From assembly GCA_947476555.1 (NCBI GenBank), contig CANJRI010000009.1, positions 1 to 61,556 on the forward strand: a DNA stretch of 61,556 bases, read 5' to 3'. The notes beneath the pieces were generated by a model. That model searched no databases, was not told the DNA's origin, and saw only the letters and a list, made by a program, of their open reading frames with translations. The position numbers were made by a program, and so were the translations under genes. Origin of the DNA: Caulobacteraceae bacterium. GTDB lineage: Bacteria; Pseudomonadota; Alphaproteobacteria; Caulobacterales; Caulobacteraceae. This document shows, in pieces, positions 5,485 to 13,883 of this stretch (position 1 is its first letter; each line of letters begins with the position of its first letter).

Positions 5485-7008
5485 ATGGACGACCTTCCTT
5501 CCTTGAGCCTTGGCTCCCAAGCGGCTAAGCGCGCGCCTATGGCCAACGATCCGCCCCGCCCCGAGGCCCGCGCCCCGCGTGGCTTCGTCGACCGCCGAGC
5601 GCGCGACGTGGCCGCCGAGCGGGCGATCCTGGCCGCCGTCACCGAGGTCTACGAGCGGTGGGGCTTCGAGCCCCTGGACACCGGGGCGTTCGAATACGCT
5701 GACGCCCTCGGCAAGTTCCTGCCCGACGCCGACCGGCCCAACGAGGGCGTCTTCGCCCTGCAGGACGACGACGAGCAGTGGGCCGCCCTGCGCTATGACC
5801 TCACCGCCCCCCTGGCCCGCTTCGCGGCGCAGAACTGGGAGACCCTGCCCAAGCCGTTCCGCCGCTACGCCCACGGGCCGGTTTGGCGCAACGAGAAGCC
5901 GGGGCCGGGCCGCTATCGCGAGTTCGTGCAGTGCGACGCCGACACGGTGGGCTCGGCCCGCCCGGAGGCCGACGCCGAGATCATCGCCATGGCCGCCGAA
6001 GGCCTGCAGGCGGCGGGGCTGCCGGCCGGTTCGGCGGTGCTGAAGATCAACTCCCGCAAGCTGCTGAACGGGCTGATGGCCGCCGCCGGGGTGGAGGCCG
6101 AGGGCCAGAAGCTGGGCGTGCTGCGCGCCGTCGACAAGCTCGACCGTCTGGGGCCGGACGGTGTGCGTCTGCTGCTCGGCGCCGGCCGGTTGGACGAATC
6201 CGGCGCCTTCACCAAGGGCGCAGGCCTCTCCGCGGCGGCCGCCGAGCGGGTGCTGGCCTTCACCGTCGCGGGCGTCGGCGGGCGATCCGAGACCCTTGCC
6301 AAACTGGCCGATGTGGTCGGCGGATCGGCGGAGGGCGACGAGGGGCTGGCCGAGCTATCCGCCATCGACGTGGCGCTCACCGCCCTGGGCGTCGGTCCCG
6401 ACCGGGCGATCATCGACCCGGCGGTGGTGCGCGGGCTGGAGTACTACACAGGCGCGGTGTTCGAGGCCGAACTCTTGCTTCCCACCACCGATGAGCGGGG
6501 CGAGATCGTGAGGTTCGGCTCCATCGGCGGCGGCGGGCGCTACGACGATCTGGTCGCGCGGTTCACCGGCGAGCGCGTGCCAGCCACCGGCTTCTCGTTC
6601 GGGGTGTCCCGATTGGCCTCGGCGCTGCGCGCCGCCGGCAAGGACCTGGCCGCGGCGACGCGGGGTCCGGTCGTGGTGATCGCCTTCGACCAGACCCGGA
6701 TGGCCGACTACTTCGCCATCGCCGGGGAGTTGCGGGGCGCGGGGATATCCGCCGAGGTCTATCTCGGAAGCTCCGGAATGCGGGCGCAGATGAAATACGC
6801 CGACCGCCGGTCTTCGCCCGCCGCCGTGATCGTTGGCGAGGATGAACTGGCCGCCGGAACCGTGACTATCAAGGACCTGGACCTCGGCCGCGCCCTGTCC
6901 GGCGACGTGGAAGACAACGCCGCCTGGCGCGAGCAGCGGCCGGGTCAGCAAACCATCCCCCGCGCCGAACTGACGGCGGCGATCCGCAAGATCCTGGACG
7001 CCGGTTGA
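5485..7008 (+). CDS. hisS: Histidyl-tRNA synthetase
   Basis: A 507-residue class II aminoacyl-tRNA synthetase that charges tRNA-His in the cytosol. Visible signatures are the motif 2 region (HGPVWRNEKPGPGRYREF, about 130-150), the histidine-binding loop VVRGLEYYTG (about 312-321, matching the usual RGLDYY), and motif 3 TGFSFGVSRLAS (about 366-378). An anticodon-binding domain follows. Motif 2 lacks the usual RPQKGRYREF wording, in keeping with the divergent alphaproteobacterial HisRS that serves tRNA-His without the G-1 base. The ATG at 5485 has a GAGAG site upstream; an internal ATG at 5539 is also possible. It overlaps hisZ by one base and is probably controlled by the leader upstream. Confidence 0.93.
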   Translation: MDDLPSLSLGSQAAKRAPMANDPPRPEARAPRGFVDRRARDVAAERAILAAVTEVYERWGFEPLDTGAFEYADALGKFLPDADRPNEGVFALQDDDEQWAALRYDLTAPLARFAAQNWETLPKPFRRYAHGPVWRNEKPGPGRYREFVQCDADTVGSARPEADAEIIAMAAEGLQAAGLPAGSAVLKINSRKLLNGLMAAAGVEAEGQKLGVLRAVDKLDRLGPDGVRLLLGAGRLDESGAFTKGAGLSAAAAERVLAFTVAGVGGRSETLAKLADVVGGSAEGDEGLAELSAIDVALTALGVGPDRAIIDPAVVRGLEYYTGAVFEAELLLPTTDERGEIVRFGSIGGGGRYDDLVARFTGERVPATGFSFGVSRLASALRAAGKDLAAATRGPVVVIAFDQTRMADYFAIAGELRGAGISAEVYLGSSGMRAQMKYADRRSSPAAVIVGEDELAAGTVTIKDLDLGRALSGDVEDNAAWREQRPGQQTIPRAELTAAIRKILDAG

Positions 7009-8111
7009 TGCGCGCCGAGCCGCCCGTTCCGTCCGCCGCCCTGGCCGCCATGCGCGCCCCGCTCGAGGCCGGCGCCGAGCGCCTCGACGCCCCCCTGCTG
7101 CAGCCGCTTGGCCTGCTGCTGGACCTGGCGGGCGAGACCATGCGCGCCAGCCTGTTCGTGGTTCAGGCCGAAGGCGCGGCGGAATATTGCCTGCGCCCGG
7201 ATTTCACCGTCGCCATCGCCGAAGCCCATGTCGCCGGCGGCAAGGCCGAGGGCCGCTACCTCTATGAGGGCCCGGCGTTCCGGGCCTCGCGTGGGCCGGA
7301 GCCGGAGGAATCCCTGCAACTCGGCCTGGAGACCTTCGCCTCCAACGCCTCCGTCGAGGCAGATGTCGAGGCGGCCAACCTCGCCTGGCGGGCCGCCGCC
7401 GCCGGGGGGCGGGACGACCTGTCGCTCTGGCTGGGCGACGTGGGCCTGTTCGCCGCCTTTATCGAATCGCTGGGGCTGCCCGAGGCCCTGGCCGCGCGCC
7501 TGCGCCGGATGGCCGGGCGTCCGCGCCTGCTGAACGCCGAGTTGGCGCGGGCCGGAAAGCCGGTGGCCGCCGCCGAGGACGGCCAGCTGGCCGCCACCCT
7601 CTCCGGGCTTTCGGAAGGCGGGGCCGCCGCCATGCTGGAGGAGGTCTGGTCACTAGCCGGCGTCGAGCCGGTGGGCGGGCGCGGCGCGGCCGAGATCGCC
7701 GCTCGCCTGGTCCGCAAGGCTAAGGCCGCCCAGGCGCCGGCGCTCACGCAGGCGCAGGCCGGCGCGGTCGGCGATTTCATGGCCATCAGCGCGCCGCCGG
7801 CCGAGGGCCTGAAGGCGGTCCAGGCCCTGGCCGGCAAGGGCGGCGCGATCGGCCCTGCGCTGGACGCCTGGGAGCGGCGGCTGGACGGACTGGAGGCGGG
7901 CGCCCTGGTGTTCGCCCCAGCCCTCGGTCACGCCTTCGACTACTACGACGGCATCACCTTCGAGGTGCGCAGCGCGGCGCTCGGCCCGGCCCGGCCGGTG
8001 GCGGTGGGCGGGCGCTACGATGGCCTGATCGCGCGGCTGGGCGGCCGCTCGGCCGGGGCGGTGGGCTGCATGGTCCGGCCCTGGCGGGCCTATGCGGGAG
8101 GCGAGGCGTGA
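7008..8111 (+). CDS. hisZ: ATP phosphoribosyltransferase regulatory subunit
   Basis: A 367-residue HisRS-like paralogue without tRNA synthetase function. It keeps the class II core: a motif 2-like YLYEGPAFRASRGPEPEE near 85-102, and FDYYDGITFEV near residues 304-314 in place of the HisRS loop. It lacks the C-terminal anticodon-binding domain. HisZ assembles with HisG to make the regulated first enzyme of histidine biosynthesis. The ATG at 7008 overlaps the hisS stop (TGATG), and the gene overlaps hisG by four bases, so the three are translationally coupled. Confidence 0.9.
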   Translation: MRAEPPVPSAALAAMRAPLEAGAERLDAPLLQPLGLLLDLAGETMRASLFVVQAEGAAEYCLRPDFTVAIAEAHVAGGKAEGRYLYEGPAFRASRGPEPEESLQLGLETFASNASVEADVEAANLAWRAAAAGGRDDLSLWLGDVGLFAAFIESLGLPEALAARLRRMAGRPRLLNAELARAGKPVAAAEDGQLAATLSGLSEGGAAAMLEEVWSLAGVEPVGGRGAAEIAARLVRKAKAAQAPALTQAQAGAVGDFMAISAPPAEGLKAVQALAGKGGAIGPALDAWERRLDGLEAGALVFAPALGHAFDYYDGITFEVRSAALGPARPVAVGGRYDGLIARLGGRSAGAVGCMVRPWRAYAGGEA

Positions 8112-9058
8112 GCGGGCTGATCATCGCCATGCCCTCCAAGGGACGGCTGAAGGAACAGGTGGAGGCCTGGCTGGCCGACTGCGGCCTGTCGCTGGAGACG
8201 GCGGGCGGATCGCGCGGCTACATGGCCAGCCTCAAGGGCCTGCCCGGCGCCCAGGTGCGACTGCTGTCGGCCGGCGACATCGCCGACGCCCTGTCCGGCG
8301 GCGACATCCACATGGGGATAACCGGCGAGGATCTGCTGCGCGAGACCGGCGAGGATATGGACGCCCGGGTGCTGCTGCTGCGCGCCCTGGGATTCGGCCG
8401 CGCCGACTTGGTGGTGGCGGTCCCCAAGAGTTGGCTCGACGTGGAGACCATGGCCGACCTGGAAGAGGTGGCCCACGACTACCTGCAACGGACCGGCCGG
8501 CGCCTGCGGGTGGCCACCAAGTATCTGGCCCAGACCCGGGAATGGTTCGCCCGCCACGGAGTCGCCGACTACCGGATCACCGAATCGGCGGGCGCCACCG
8601 AGGGCGCGCCGGCTGCCGGCACGGCCGAGGTGGTTGTGGACATCACCACCACCGGGGCGACGCTTACGGCCAACGGCCTGAAGGTGCTCGACGACGGGAC
8701 CATCCTGAAGAGCCAGGCCCAGCTCGCCGCCAGCCTGAAGGCCAAATGGTCGAAGGCGGCCCTGCAGTCGGCCGAGCGCCTGCTGCGGCTGGCCGAGGCC
8801 AGGGCCGCGGCCAAGACCCGCGCGATCCTGAGTTGGCCGTTGCGCGGCGACGCCGCGGAGGGGGCCGTCGTCGACGCCCTGGTGGCCCAGGGCGCCTCGC
8901 GGCGGCCGGCCGGCCTGCTGGTGGACGCCAAGGCCGCCGCCGACGCCGCCCAGGCGCTCACCGCGGCTGGACTCGGGCCCGTCACGGCTTCGCGACCTGA
9001 CTTCGCGCATGAGGTGGCCTGCGCTTCGTTCGATGAACTGAAATTGCGCGTTCTTTGA
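8108..9058 (+). CDS. hisG: ATP phosphoribosyltransferase catalytic subunit
   Basis: A 316-residue HisG that condenses ATP and PRPP, the first step of histidine synthesis. The N-terminal IAMPSKGRLKE and the PRPP-loop region VVVDITTTGATLTANGLKVL (about residues 177-196) are characteristic. Short HisG proteins that need HisZ are usually nearer 220-230 residues. This one has about 90 additional C-terminal residues, apparently arranged like the regulatory domain of long HisG, yet it sits next to hisZ. The start is GTG at 8108 within the end of hisZ. A structured RNA region and terminator follow. Confidence 0.92.
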   Translation: MSGLIIAMPSKGRLKEQVEAWLADCGLSLETAGGSRGYMASLKGLPGAQVRLLSAGDIADALSGGDIHMGITGEDLLRETGEDMDARVLLLRALGFGRADLVVAVPKSWLDVETMADLEEVAHDYLQRTGRRLRVATKYLAQTREWFARHGVADYRITESAGATEGAPAAGTAEVVVDITTTGATLTANGLKVLDDGTILKSQAQLAASLKAKWSKAALQSAERLLRLAEARAAAKTRAILSWPLRGDAAEGAVVDALVAQGASRRPAGLLVDAKAAADAAQALTAAGLGPVTASRPDFAHEVACASFDELKLRVL

Positions 9059-9060
9059 CG

Positions 9061-9085
9061 TTGACGTCAAAATGCGGTGTAAATT
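9061..9085 (+). promoter_or_regulatory. Candidate promoter at the end of hisG
   Basis: TTGACG (9061-9066) and TAAATT (9080-9085) are spaced 13 bases apart, within the range of the Caulobacter housekeeping promoter TTGACGS-N10-14-GCTANAWC. The -35 sits in the perfect palindrome TTGACGTCAA just past the hisG stop. Transcription from here would give an RNA of about 200 nt ending at the terminator near 9300. Confidence 0.4.
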
Positions 9086-9091
9086 TTCGCC

Positions 9092-9300
9092 GTATCGCAA
9101 GTTTCTGATCGGCTTTTCCCCAGATCACTGCTCAAGCCGTTGACTCAAGAGATGAATTGTCATTTTGTCGGTTTGCGAGAGACAAGACGGCGATAAGTCC
9201 GACGGTCTCCCGGCGTTTCGGGGAGGAAACGCCCGCTCTTTCGAGCGACAGCTCAAGACGGCCCGCCGCGATTATCCCCCGCGGCGGGCCGATTCTTTTT
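9092..9300 (+). ncRNA. Candidate structured small RNA or hisG 3' UTR
   Basis: No credible gene lies between hisG (9058) and ilvA (9424). The stretch holds a series of stems: GAGAC...GTCTC (about 9178-9208), a perfect 8-bp hairpin GGCGTTTC/GAAACGCC with a GGGGAG loop (9212-9233), a small GCTC/GAGC hairpin (9235-9246), and an intrinsic terminator (9260-9300). The GGGGAG loop resembles a Shine-Dalgarno sequence, and an unpaired TCTCCC lies just before it. This is either a free-standing small RNA or a processed 3' UTR of the his operon. No Rfam family was recognised. Confidence 0.45.
9260..9300 (+). terminator. Strong intrinsic terminator
   Basis: A perfect 11-bp stem (GGCCCGCCGCG with CGCGGCGGGCC, nine-base loop) is followed by GATTCTTTTT. 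It is the best-formed intrinsic terminator in the window. It ends the his transcript and/or the candidate RNA, and isolates ilvA downstream. Confidence 0.85.
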
Positions 9301-9423
9301 CAGCTCCCGACCAAATCTGACAGCTTCGTCAAAACTGACATCCGCTGCGGCTAGGCTTGCCGCATTGCGGCGAAGGCGGGCCATCGGTAGGTTGCGCGAC
9401 TTTCCGGGGACCCGCCTTTCCAC

Positions 9424-10635
9424 ATGACCCTGAGTTTCGACGACATCCTGGCGGCTCAGGCGCGCCTGAAGGGTCATATCGAGCGGACCCCGATGCGGCA
9501 TTCCCGCACCCTGTCCCAGATCACCGGGGCCGAGGTTTGGGTGAAGTTCGAGAACCTGCAGTTCACCGCGGCCTACAAGGAGCGCGGCGCGCTGAACAAG
9601 CTGCTGCAGCTCAGCGAGGCGGACCGGAAGCGGGGCGTGATCGCCGCGTCGGCCGGCAACCACAGCCAGGGGCTCTCCTACCATGCCGCCCGGCTGGGCA
9701 TCCCGGTGACCATCGTCATGCCCAAGGCCACGCCCTTCGTGAAGGTCCAGCAGACCCGCGGACATGGCGCCGAGGTGGTGATCGAAGGCGAGAACTACGA
9801 CGAGGCCTCCCACGTGGCGCGCCGGCTCTGCGACGAGCGCGACCTGACCTTCGTCCACCCGTTCAACGACCCTGAGGTGATGGCGGGCCAGGGCACGGTG
9901 GCTCTGGAGATGCTGGAGGATCAACCGGACCTCGAGGTGCTGCCGGTGCCGATCGGCGGCGGCGGCCTGATCGCCGGCATGGCCACGGCCGCTAAGCACC
10001 TGAACAAGGGCATCCAGGTGATCGGCCTGGAACCGGCCCAGTTCCCGTCGTTCACGGCCCGCATGCATGGCGAACAAGAGGCCAAGGCCAACGGTCAGGC
10101 CTCGACCATCGCCGAGGGGATCGCCGTCAAGGCGGTGGGCGACGCCAGCTACGCCATCGCCCGGCCGCTGGTGGACGAGGTGCTGCTGATCGACGAGCCG
10201 TTCTTCGAGCGCGGCATCGCCCTCTACTGCAATGTCGAGAAGACCGTGGTCGAGGGCGCCGGGGCCGGCTCCCTGGCGGCCCTGCTCGCCTTCCCGGAGA
10301 AGTTCGCGGGGCGCAAATGCGGCCTGGTGATCACCGGCGGCAATATCGACACCCGCCTGCTGGCCAGCGTGCTGACGCGCGAGCTGGTGCGCGAGGGCCG
10401 CATCGTCTCTCTGCGCATCATCGGCGACGACCGGCCGGGCCTACTGGCCACCGTCTCGGCGGTGATCGGCCAGATGGGCGCCAATATCATCGAGGTGGCG
10501 CACAATCGCCTGGCGCTCGACGTGCCAGCCAAGGGCGCCGAGTTCGACCTTCTTATCGAGACCCGGGACGCCCAGCATACGCAGGAGGTCATGGACGCCT
10601 TGCGTGAGCGCGGCTACCCGCCAAGAGTGGTGTAG
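9424..10635 (+). CDS. ilvA: Threonine ammonia-lyase with ACT domain
   Basis: A 403-residue PLP enzyme that deaminates threonine to 2-oxobutanoate, the entry to isoleucine synthesis. The PLP lysine is K51 in TAAYKERGAL. SAGNHSQG (about 75-82) and the glycine loop IGGGGLIAG (about 181-189) bind the cofactor. Residues about 328-403 form a C-terminal ACT domain (VSLRIIGDDRPGLLATVSAV), giving the single-ACT layout common in alphaproteobacteria. The start ATG at 9424 follows about 120 bp of leader after the his terminator. A lipoprotein gene starts three bases after the stop, so the two are probably co-transcribed. Confidence 0.92.
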   Translation: MTLSFDDILAAQARLKGHIERTPMRHSRTLSQITGAEVWVKFENLQFTAAYKERGALNKLLQLSEADRKRGVIAASAGNHSQGLSYHAARLGIPVTIVMPKATPFVKVQQTRGHGAEVVIEGENYDEASHVARRLCDERDLTFVHPFNDPEVMAGQGTVALEMLEDQPDLEVLPVPIGGGGLIAGMATAAKHLNKGIQVIGLEPAQFPSFTARMHGEQEAKANGQASTIAEGIAVKAVGDASYAIARPLVDEVLLIDEPFFERGIALYCNVEKTVVEGAGAGSLAALLAFPEKFAGRKCGLVITGGNIDTRLLASVLTRELVREGRIVSLRIIGDDRPGLLATVSAVIGQMGANIIEVAHNRLALDVPAKGAEFDLLIETRDAQHTQEVMDALRERGYPPRVV

Positions 10636-10638
10636 AAA

Positions 10639-11142
10639 ATGCGCAAATCCCTGATCCTGATCGCCGTCCTCGTCGTGGCCGCCTGCGCGCCCGGCAAGCC
10701 CTCGCCCAAGGCCCAGACCGTCTCGCCCGCCGAGGCCCAGGCGGTGCTGGCCAAGGCCAAGGCCGAGCCCGGCGCCCAGACCACCGCCTCCGGCCTGGTC
10801 TACCGCGTGGTCCGTTCCGGCCCCGCCGACGGCATGCGGCCGCAGGTCACCGACGAGGTGAAGGTCCACTATGAGGGCAAGTTCCCCGACGGGACGGTGT
10901 TCGATTCCTCCTATGAGCGCGGCGCGCCGGCGGCCATGCCGCTGGGCGGCCTGATCGACGGCTGGCGCGAGGCCCTGCAGCTGATGCGGCCCGGCGACGA
11001 GTGGATCCTGACCGTGCCCTCTGAACTGGGTTATGGCCCCGAAGGCGCCGGCGACGGCGCGATCCCCGGCGGGGCCGTGCTGATCTTCCGCATCGAACTG
11101 ATCGACGTCCTGCCGGGCCCGGGCCGGACCGGACTGGGATAG
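10639..11142 (+). CDS. FKBP-type peptidyl-prolyl isomerase lipoprotein
   Basis: A 167-residue lipoprotein. The signal ends in the lipobox VVAAC (cysteine near residue 16). The FKBP domain covers about residues 70-158: DEVKVHYEGKFPDGTVFDSS, then the conserved GGLIDGWREALQLM and GYGPEGAGDGAIPGGAVLIF. It should accelerate proline isomerisation in periplasmic or surface proteins. It lies between ilvA and argE with gaps of 3 and 6 bp, an operon-like spacing without obvious functional link. Confidence 0.9.
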   Translation: MRKSLILIAVLVVAACAPGKPSPKAQTVSPAEAQAVLAKAKAEPGAQTTASGLVYRVVRSGPADGMRPQVTDEVKVHYEGKFPDGTVFDSSYERGAPAAMPLGGLIDGWREALQLMRPGDEWILTVPSELGYGPEGAGDGAIPGGAVLIFRIELIDVLPGPGRTGLG

Positions 11143-11148
11143 GCGGAC

Positions 11149-12312
11149 GTGGCGGCGCCCGACCTCTATCCGGCCGCCCGCGAGATCCTGGGAAAGCTCG
11201 TCGCCTTCGACACCACCTCGCGGCTGTCCAACCTGGCGCTGATCGAGTGGGTCGAGGCCTACCTCGACGCCCACGGCGCGGCGCATCGGCGGGTCCCCAG
11301 CCCGGACGGCGCCAAGTCCAACCTGCTGGCCAGTCTCGGCCCCGCGATGGAGGGCGGCGTGGTGCTTTCCGGCCATACCGACGTCGTCCCGGTGGACGGC
11401 CAGCCCTGGAGCTCAGATCCCTTCGGCCTGACTGAGCGAGATGGCCGACTCTATGGCCGTGGGACCTGCGACATGAAGGGCTTCCTGGCGCTCGCCCTGG
11501 CCGCCGTCCCGGGCCTGAAGGGGGCGACGCGCCCGGTCCACCTGGCCTTCTCCTATGACGAGGAGATCGGCTGCCTCGGCGCCCCTGCGATGATCGAGGT
11601 GATCCGGGCCCAGCTGCCTCTCCCGTCGGTGGTGGTGGTGGGCGAGCCCACCGACATGCAGGCGGTCAGCGGCCACAAGGGCATCGCCACGTTCAGGGTG
11701 ACGGTCACCGGCCGCGAGGCCCACTCCAGCCAGACCCACCTGGGCGTATCGGCGGTGATGGAGGCGATCCCGCTGATGGCGTCGCTTAAGGCCCTGGGCG
11801 AACGGCTGGAGCGGGAAGCCGACCCGGCCTCGCCGTTCACCCCCAAGGGCGCGACCCTGACCATCGGCATCGTGAACGGCGGCACCGCCCACAACATCCT
11901 GGCTCGCGAGTGCGTGTTCGTCTTCGACCTCCGGACCCCGCCGGGGCTCGACCATCGCGTGCTGCTGGCGCCTTTCAGGGCCGAGGTGGAGGCGCTCGAC
12001 CGAGCCCTGAAGGCCCGCGCTCCCGAGGCTGGCGCCAGGGTCGAGGCGCGATCCGATGTGCCGCCCTTCGCGCCCGAGCGCGACGGCGCCGCCGAGGCCT
12101 TCGTGCGTGGCCTGACCGGCGACAACGGACCCTCCCGGGTCGTCGCCTTCGCGGCCGAGGCCGGTCAGTTCCAGGGCGCTGGCTTTTCAACCGTGATCTG
12201 CGGACCGGGCTCCATCGAACAGGCCCACCAGCCGGACGAATACGTCGAGGTGGATCAGATGCGGAAGGGCGCGGCCTTCATGGGCCGGCTCATCGACTGG
12301 GCGCACGGATAA
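11149..12312 (+). CDS. argE: Acetylornithine deacetylase
   Basis: A 387-residue M20-family metallohydrolase that removes acetate from N-acetylornithine in arginine synthesis. Metal-site motifs are SGHTDVVPVDG (about 74-84), GRGTCDMKGF (about 103-112) and the YDEEIGC catalytic glutamates (about 137-143). The dimerisation lid follows (TGREAHSSQTHLGVSAV). The start is GTG at 11149, six bases after the FKBP gene. The 3' end overlaps the convergent glycosyltransferase by 23 bases. A succinyl-diaminopimelate desuccinylase-like activity is the main alternative, but motifs favour ArgE. Confidence 0.88.
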   Translation: MAAPDLYPAAREILGKLVAFDTTSRLSNLALIEWVEAYLDAHGAAHRRVPSPDGAKSNLLASLGPAMEGGVVLSGHTDVVPVDGQPWSSDPFGLTERDGRLYGRGTCDMKGFLALALAAVPGLKGATRPVHLAFSYDEEIGCLGAPAMIEVIRAQLPLPSVVVVGEPTDMQAVSGHKGIATFRVTVTGREAHSSQTHLGVSAVMEAIPLMASLKALGERLEREADPASPFTPKGATLTIGIVNGGTAHNILARECVFVFDLRTPPGLDHRVLLAPFRAEVEALDRALKARAPEAGARVEARSDVPPFAPERDGAAEAFVRGLTGDNGPSRVVAFAAEAGQFQGAGFSTVICGPGSIEQAHQPDEYVEVDQMRKGAAFMGRLIDWAHG

Positions 12313-13300
12313 CCGGACGGCGTACCGCGAGGTCCTTCGGGTTCCAGGTCATGGCCCGGGCGATCGCCAACGCCGAGGCGCGGCGCGACCTCTGCACGGC
12401 GCGCCTGCTCTTCAGCACGCCGCCCAGCCCCGCCAGGGCGGCGCGGTAGGCCCGCAGCACCACCGGCAGGTAGCGCCGGTTCGGACCGCGCAGCGAGACA
12501 TAGGCGACCGCGGCCAGGTGCAGCGGCAGCACTACCGGTAGCAGCAGGGCCGGCGTGTCCTTCAGCACCACCCAGAAGCGGTTGCGGTTGCCGTGGAACA
12601 CCGCGAATTCCGACTTCGGCCCGCCCGAGGAGGCCGAGCCCACGTGGCGCACCACAGCGCCGGGGACCAGCACCGTGGGCTCCCCGGCCAGCTGCAGCCG
12701 GTAGCCCAGATCCACGTCCTCGCAGTAACAGAAGAAGCTCTCGTCGAACCCGCCCATCGACAGGAACATTTCGCGGTCGATCATCATCGCCGCGCCGCAG
12801 GGAGAGAACACCTCGCCCTCCGGCGTGTCGCCAGGATCGGGGGTCAGATAGCCGCCCCGATAGGGGATGCCGGGGGCGCTCATCACATCCCCCAAGCCAT
12901 CGAGCAGGGAGGTGTCCTCGTCGAGCACCTGCCGCGACGTGAAGCTGCGGACGTTCGAATGGCGGCCTGCCCCAGCGATCAGCTGCTCCAGCCAGTCCGG
13001 CTCGGGGTAGGCGTCCGGGTTGAGCAGCACCAGCCAGCGGCCGATGCCGGCCCGCGCCGCCTGGTTGCACGCCACGGCGAAGCCCAGGTTCTCGGCGTTC
13101 TCGATCCGCCGGACCCCGGGAAAGGCGACGGCCTGGGCCTCCCCTTCCGGCGAGGCGTTGTCCACCAGCACCAGCTCGAAGTCGCGGAAGGTCTGGGCGG
13201 CGAGCCGCTCCAGGCAGCGCGCCAGGGTGTCGGCGCTGGCGTAGGCCACCACCGCCACGGTCACCGCCACGGGCTTGTCATCGCTAACGGGCTGGGCCAT
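12290..13300 (-). CDS. GT2 family glycosyltransferase
   Basis: A 336-residue cytosolic/membrane-associated glycosyltransferase of family 2. The N-terminal nucleotide-sugar fold reads AVTVAVVAYASADTLARCL, VLVDNASPEG and ENLGFAVACNQ, with the metal-binding NPDAYPEPDW near residue 88. The rhamnosyl-transferase-like FDESFFCYCEDVDLGYRL lies near 175-192. A hydrophobic stretch (LLLPVVLPLHLAAVAYVSL) near 245-265 may anchor it to the membrane. I chose the ATG at 13300; one at 13330 would put its start codon on top of that of the divergent rfbC. It probably works on surface polysaccharide together with rfbC's dTDP-rhamnose pathway. Confidence 0.85.
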   Translation of the reverse strand: MAQPVSDDKPVAVTVAVVAYASADTLARCLERLAAQTFRDFELVLVDNASPEGEAQAVAFPGVRRIENAENLGFAVACNQAARAGIGRWLVLLNPDAYPEPDWLEQLIAGAGRHSNVRSFTSRQVLDEDTSLLDGLGDVMSAPGIPYRGGYLTPDPGDTPEGEVFSPCGAAMMIDREMFLSMGGFDESFFCYCEDVDLGYRLQLAGEPTVLVPGAVVRHVGSASSGGPKSEFAVFHGNRNRFWVVLKDTPALLLPVVLPLHLAAVAYVSLRGPNRRYLPVVLRAYRAALAGLGGVLKSRRAVQRSRRASALAIARAMTWNPKDLAVRRPVIRAPSR

Positions 13301-13328
13301 GCGTGGCTCGAAAATCTCCTGGACCGAC

Positions 13329-13883
13329 ATGACGACGATCACGCCCCTCGCCCTGCCTGAGGTCCTGCTTATCACGCCAAAGCGCCACGGCGATGCGCGC
13401 GGCTGGTTCGCGGAGACCTGGAGCCTCAAGGCCCTGGCCGGGAGCGCGGCCGACACCGCCTTCGTGCAGGACAACCAGGCCTTCAGCGCCGCCAAGGGCA
13501 CCCTGCGCGGCCTGCATTTCCAGAAGGCGCCCCACGCCCAGGGCAAGCTGATCCGCGCCCTGAAGGGCGCGATCTTCGACGTCGCCGTGGATATCCGGCC
13601 GGGCTCGGCCACCTTCGGCCGCTGGGTGAGCGCCGAGCTGACGGCGCAGGGCGGCGAGCAGCTTTGGATCCCCCGCGGCTTCGCCCACGGCTACTGCACC
13701 CTGACCCCCGACTGCGAGATCTTCTACAAGGTCGACGGCGCCTACGCCCCGGAGACCGAGGGCGGCCTGATCTGGAACGATCCGGACCTGGCGATCGCCT
13801 GGCCGCTGGACGGCGAGCCGCTGCTGTCGGGCAAGGACCAGGTGCTGCCGCGTCTGAAGGACCTGGGGCCTGTGGGGTTCTAG
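13329..13883 (+). CDS. rfbC: dTDP-4-dehydrorhamnose 3,5-epimerase
   Basis: A 184-residue cupin-fold epimerase of the dTDP-L-rhamnose pathway. It contains [14 protein letters not shown], the catalytic histidine in [20 protein letters not shown] (about residues 55-74), [10 protein letters not shown], and the end of the active site [12 protein letters not shown]. The [15 protein letters not shown] start is typical for the family. The other rfb genes (A, B, D) are not in the window. It diverges from the GT2 gene, and its stop codon overlaps that of queG within the palindrome CTAG. Confidence 0.92.
   Translation: MTTITPLALPEVLLITPKRHGDARGWFAETWSLKALAGSAADTAFVQDNQAFSAAKGTLRGLHFQKAPHAQGKLIRALKGAIFDVAVDIRPGSATFGRWVSAELTAQGGEQLWIPRGFAHGYCTLTPDCEIFYKVDGAYAPETEGGLIWNDPDLAIAWPLDGEPLLSGKDQVLPRLKDLGPVGF

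Noticed and set aside
9152-9196. Short frame MNCHFVGLRETRRR ahead of the his terminator as an amino-acid leader peptide
   Set aside because: It lacks Ile, Val, Leu or Thr enrichment expected for ilvA and lies about 60 bases before the terminator without clear competing pairings. The arginine end may be chance.
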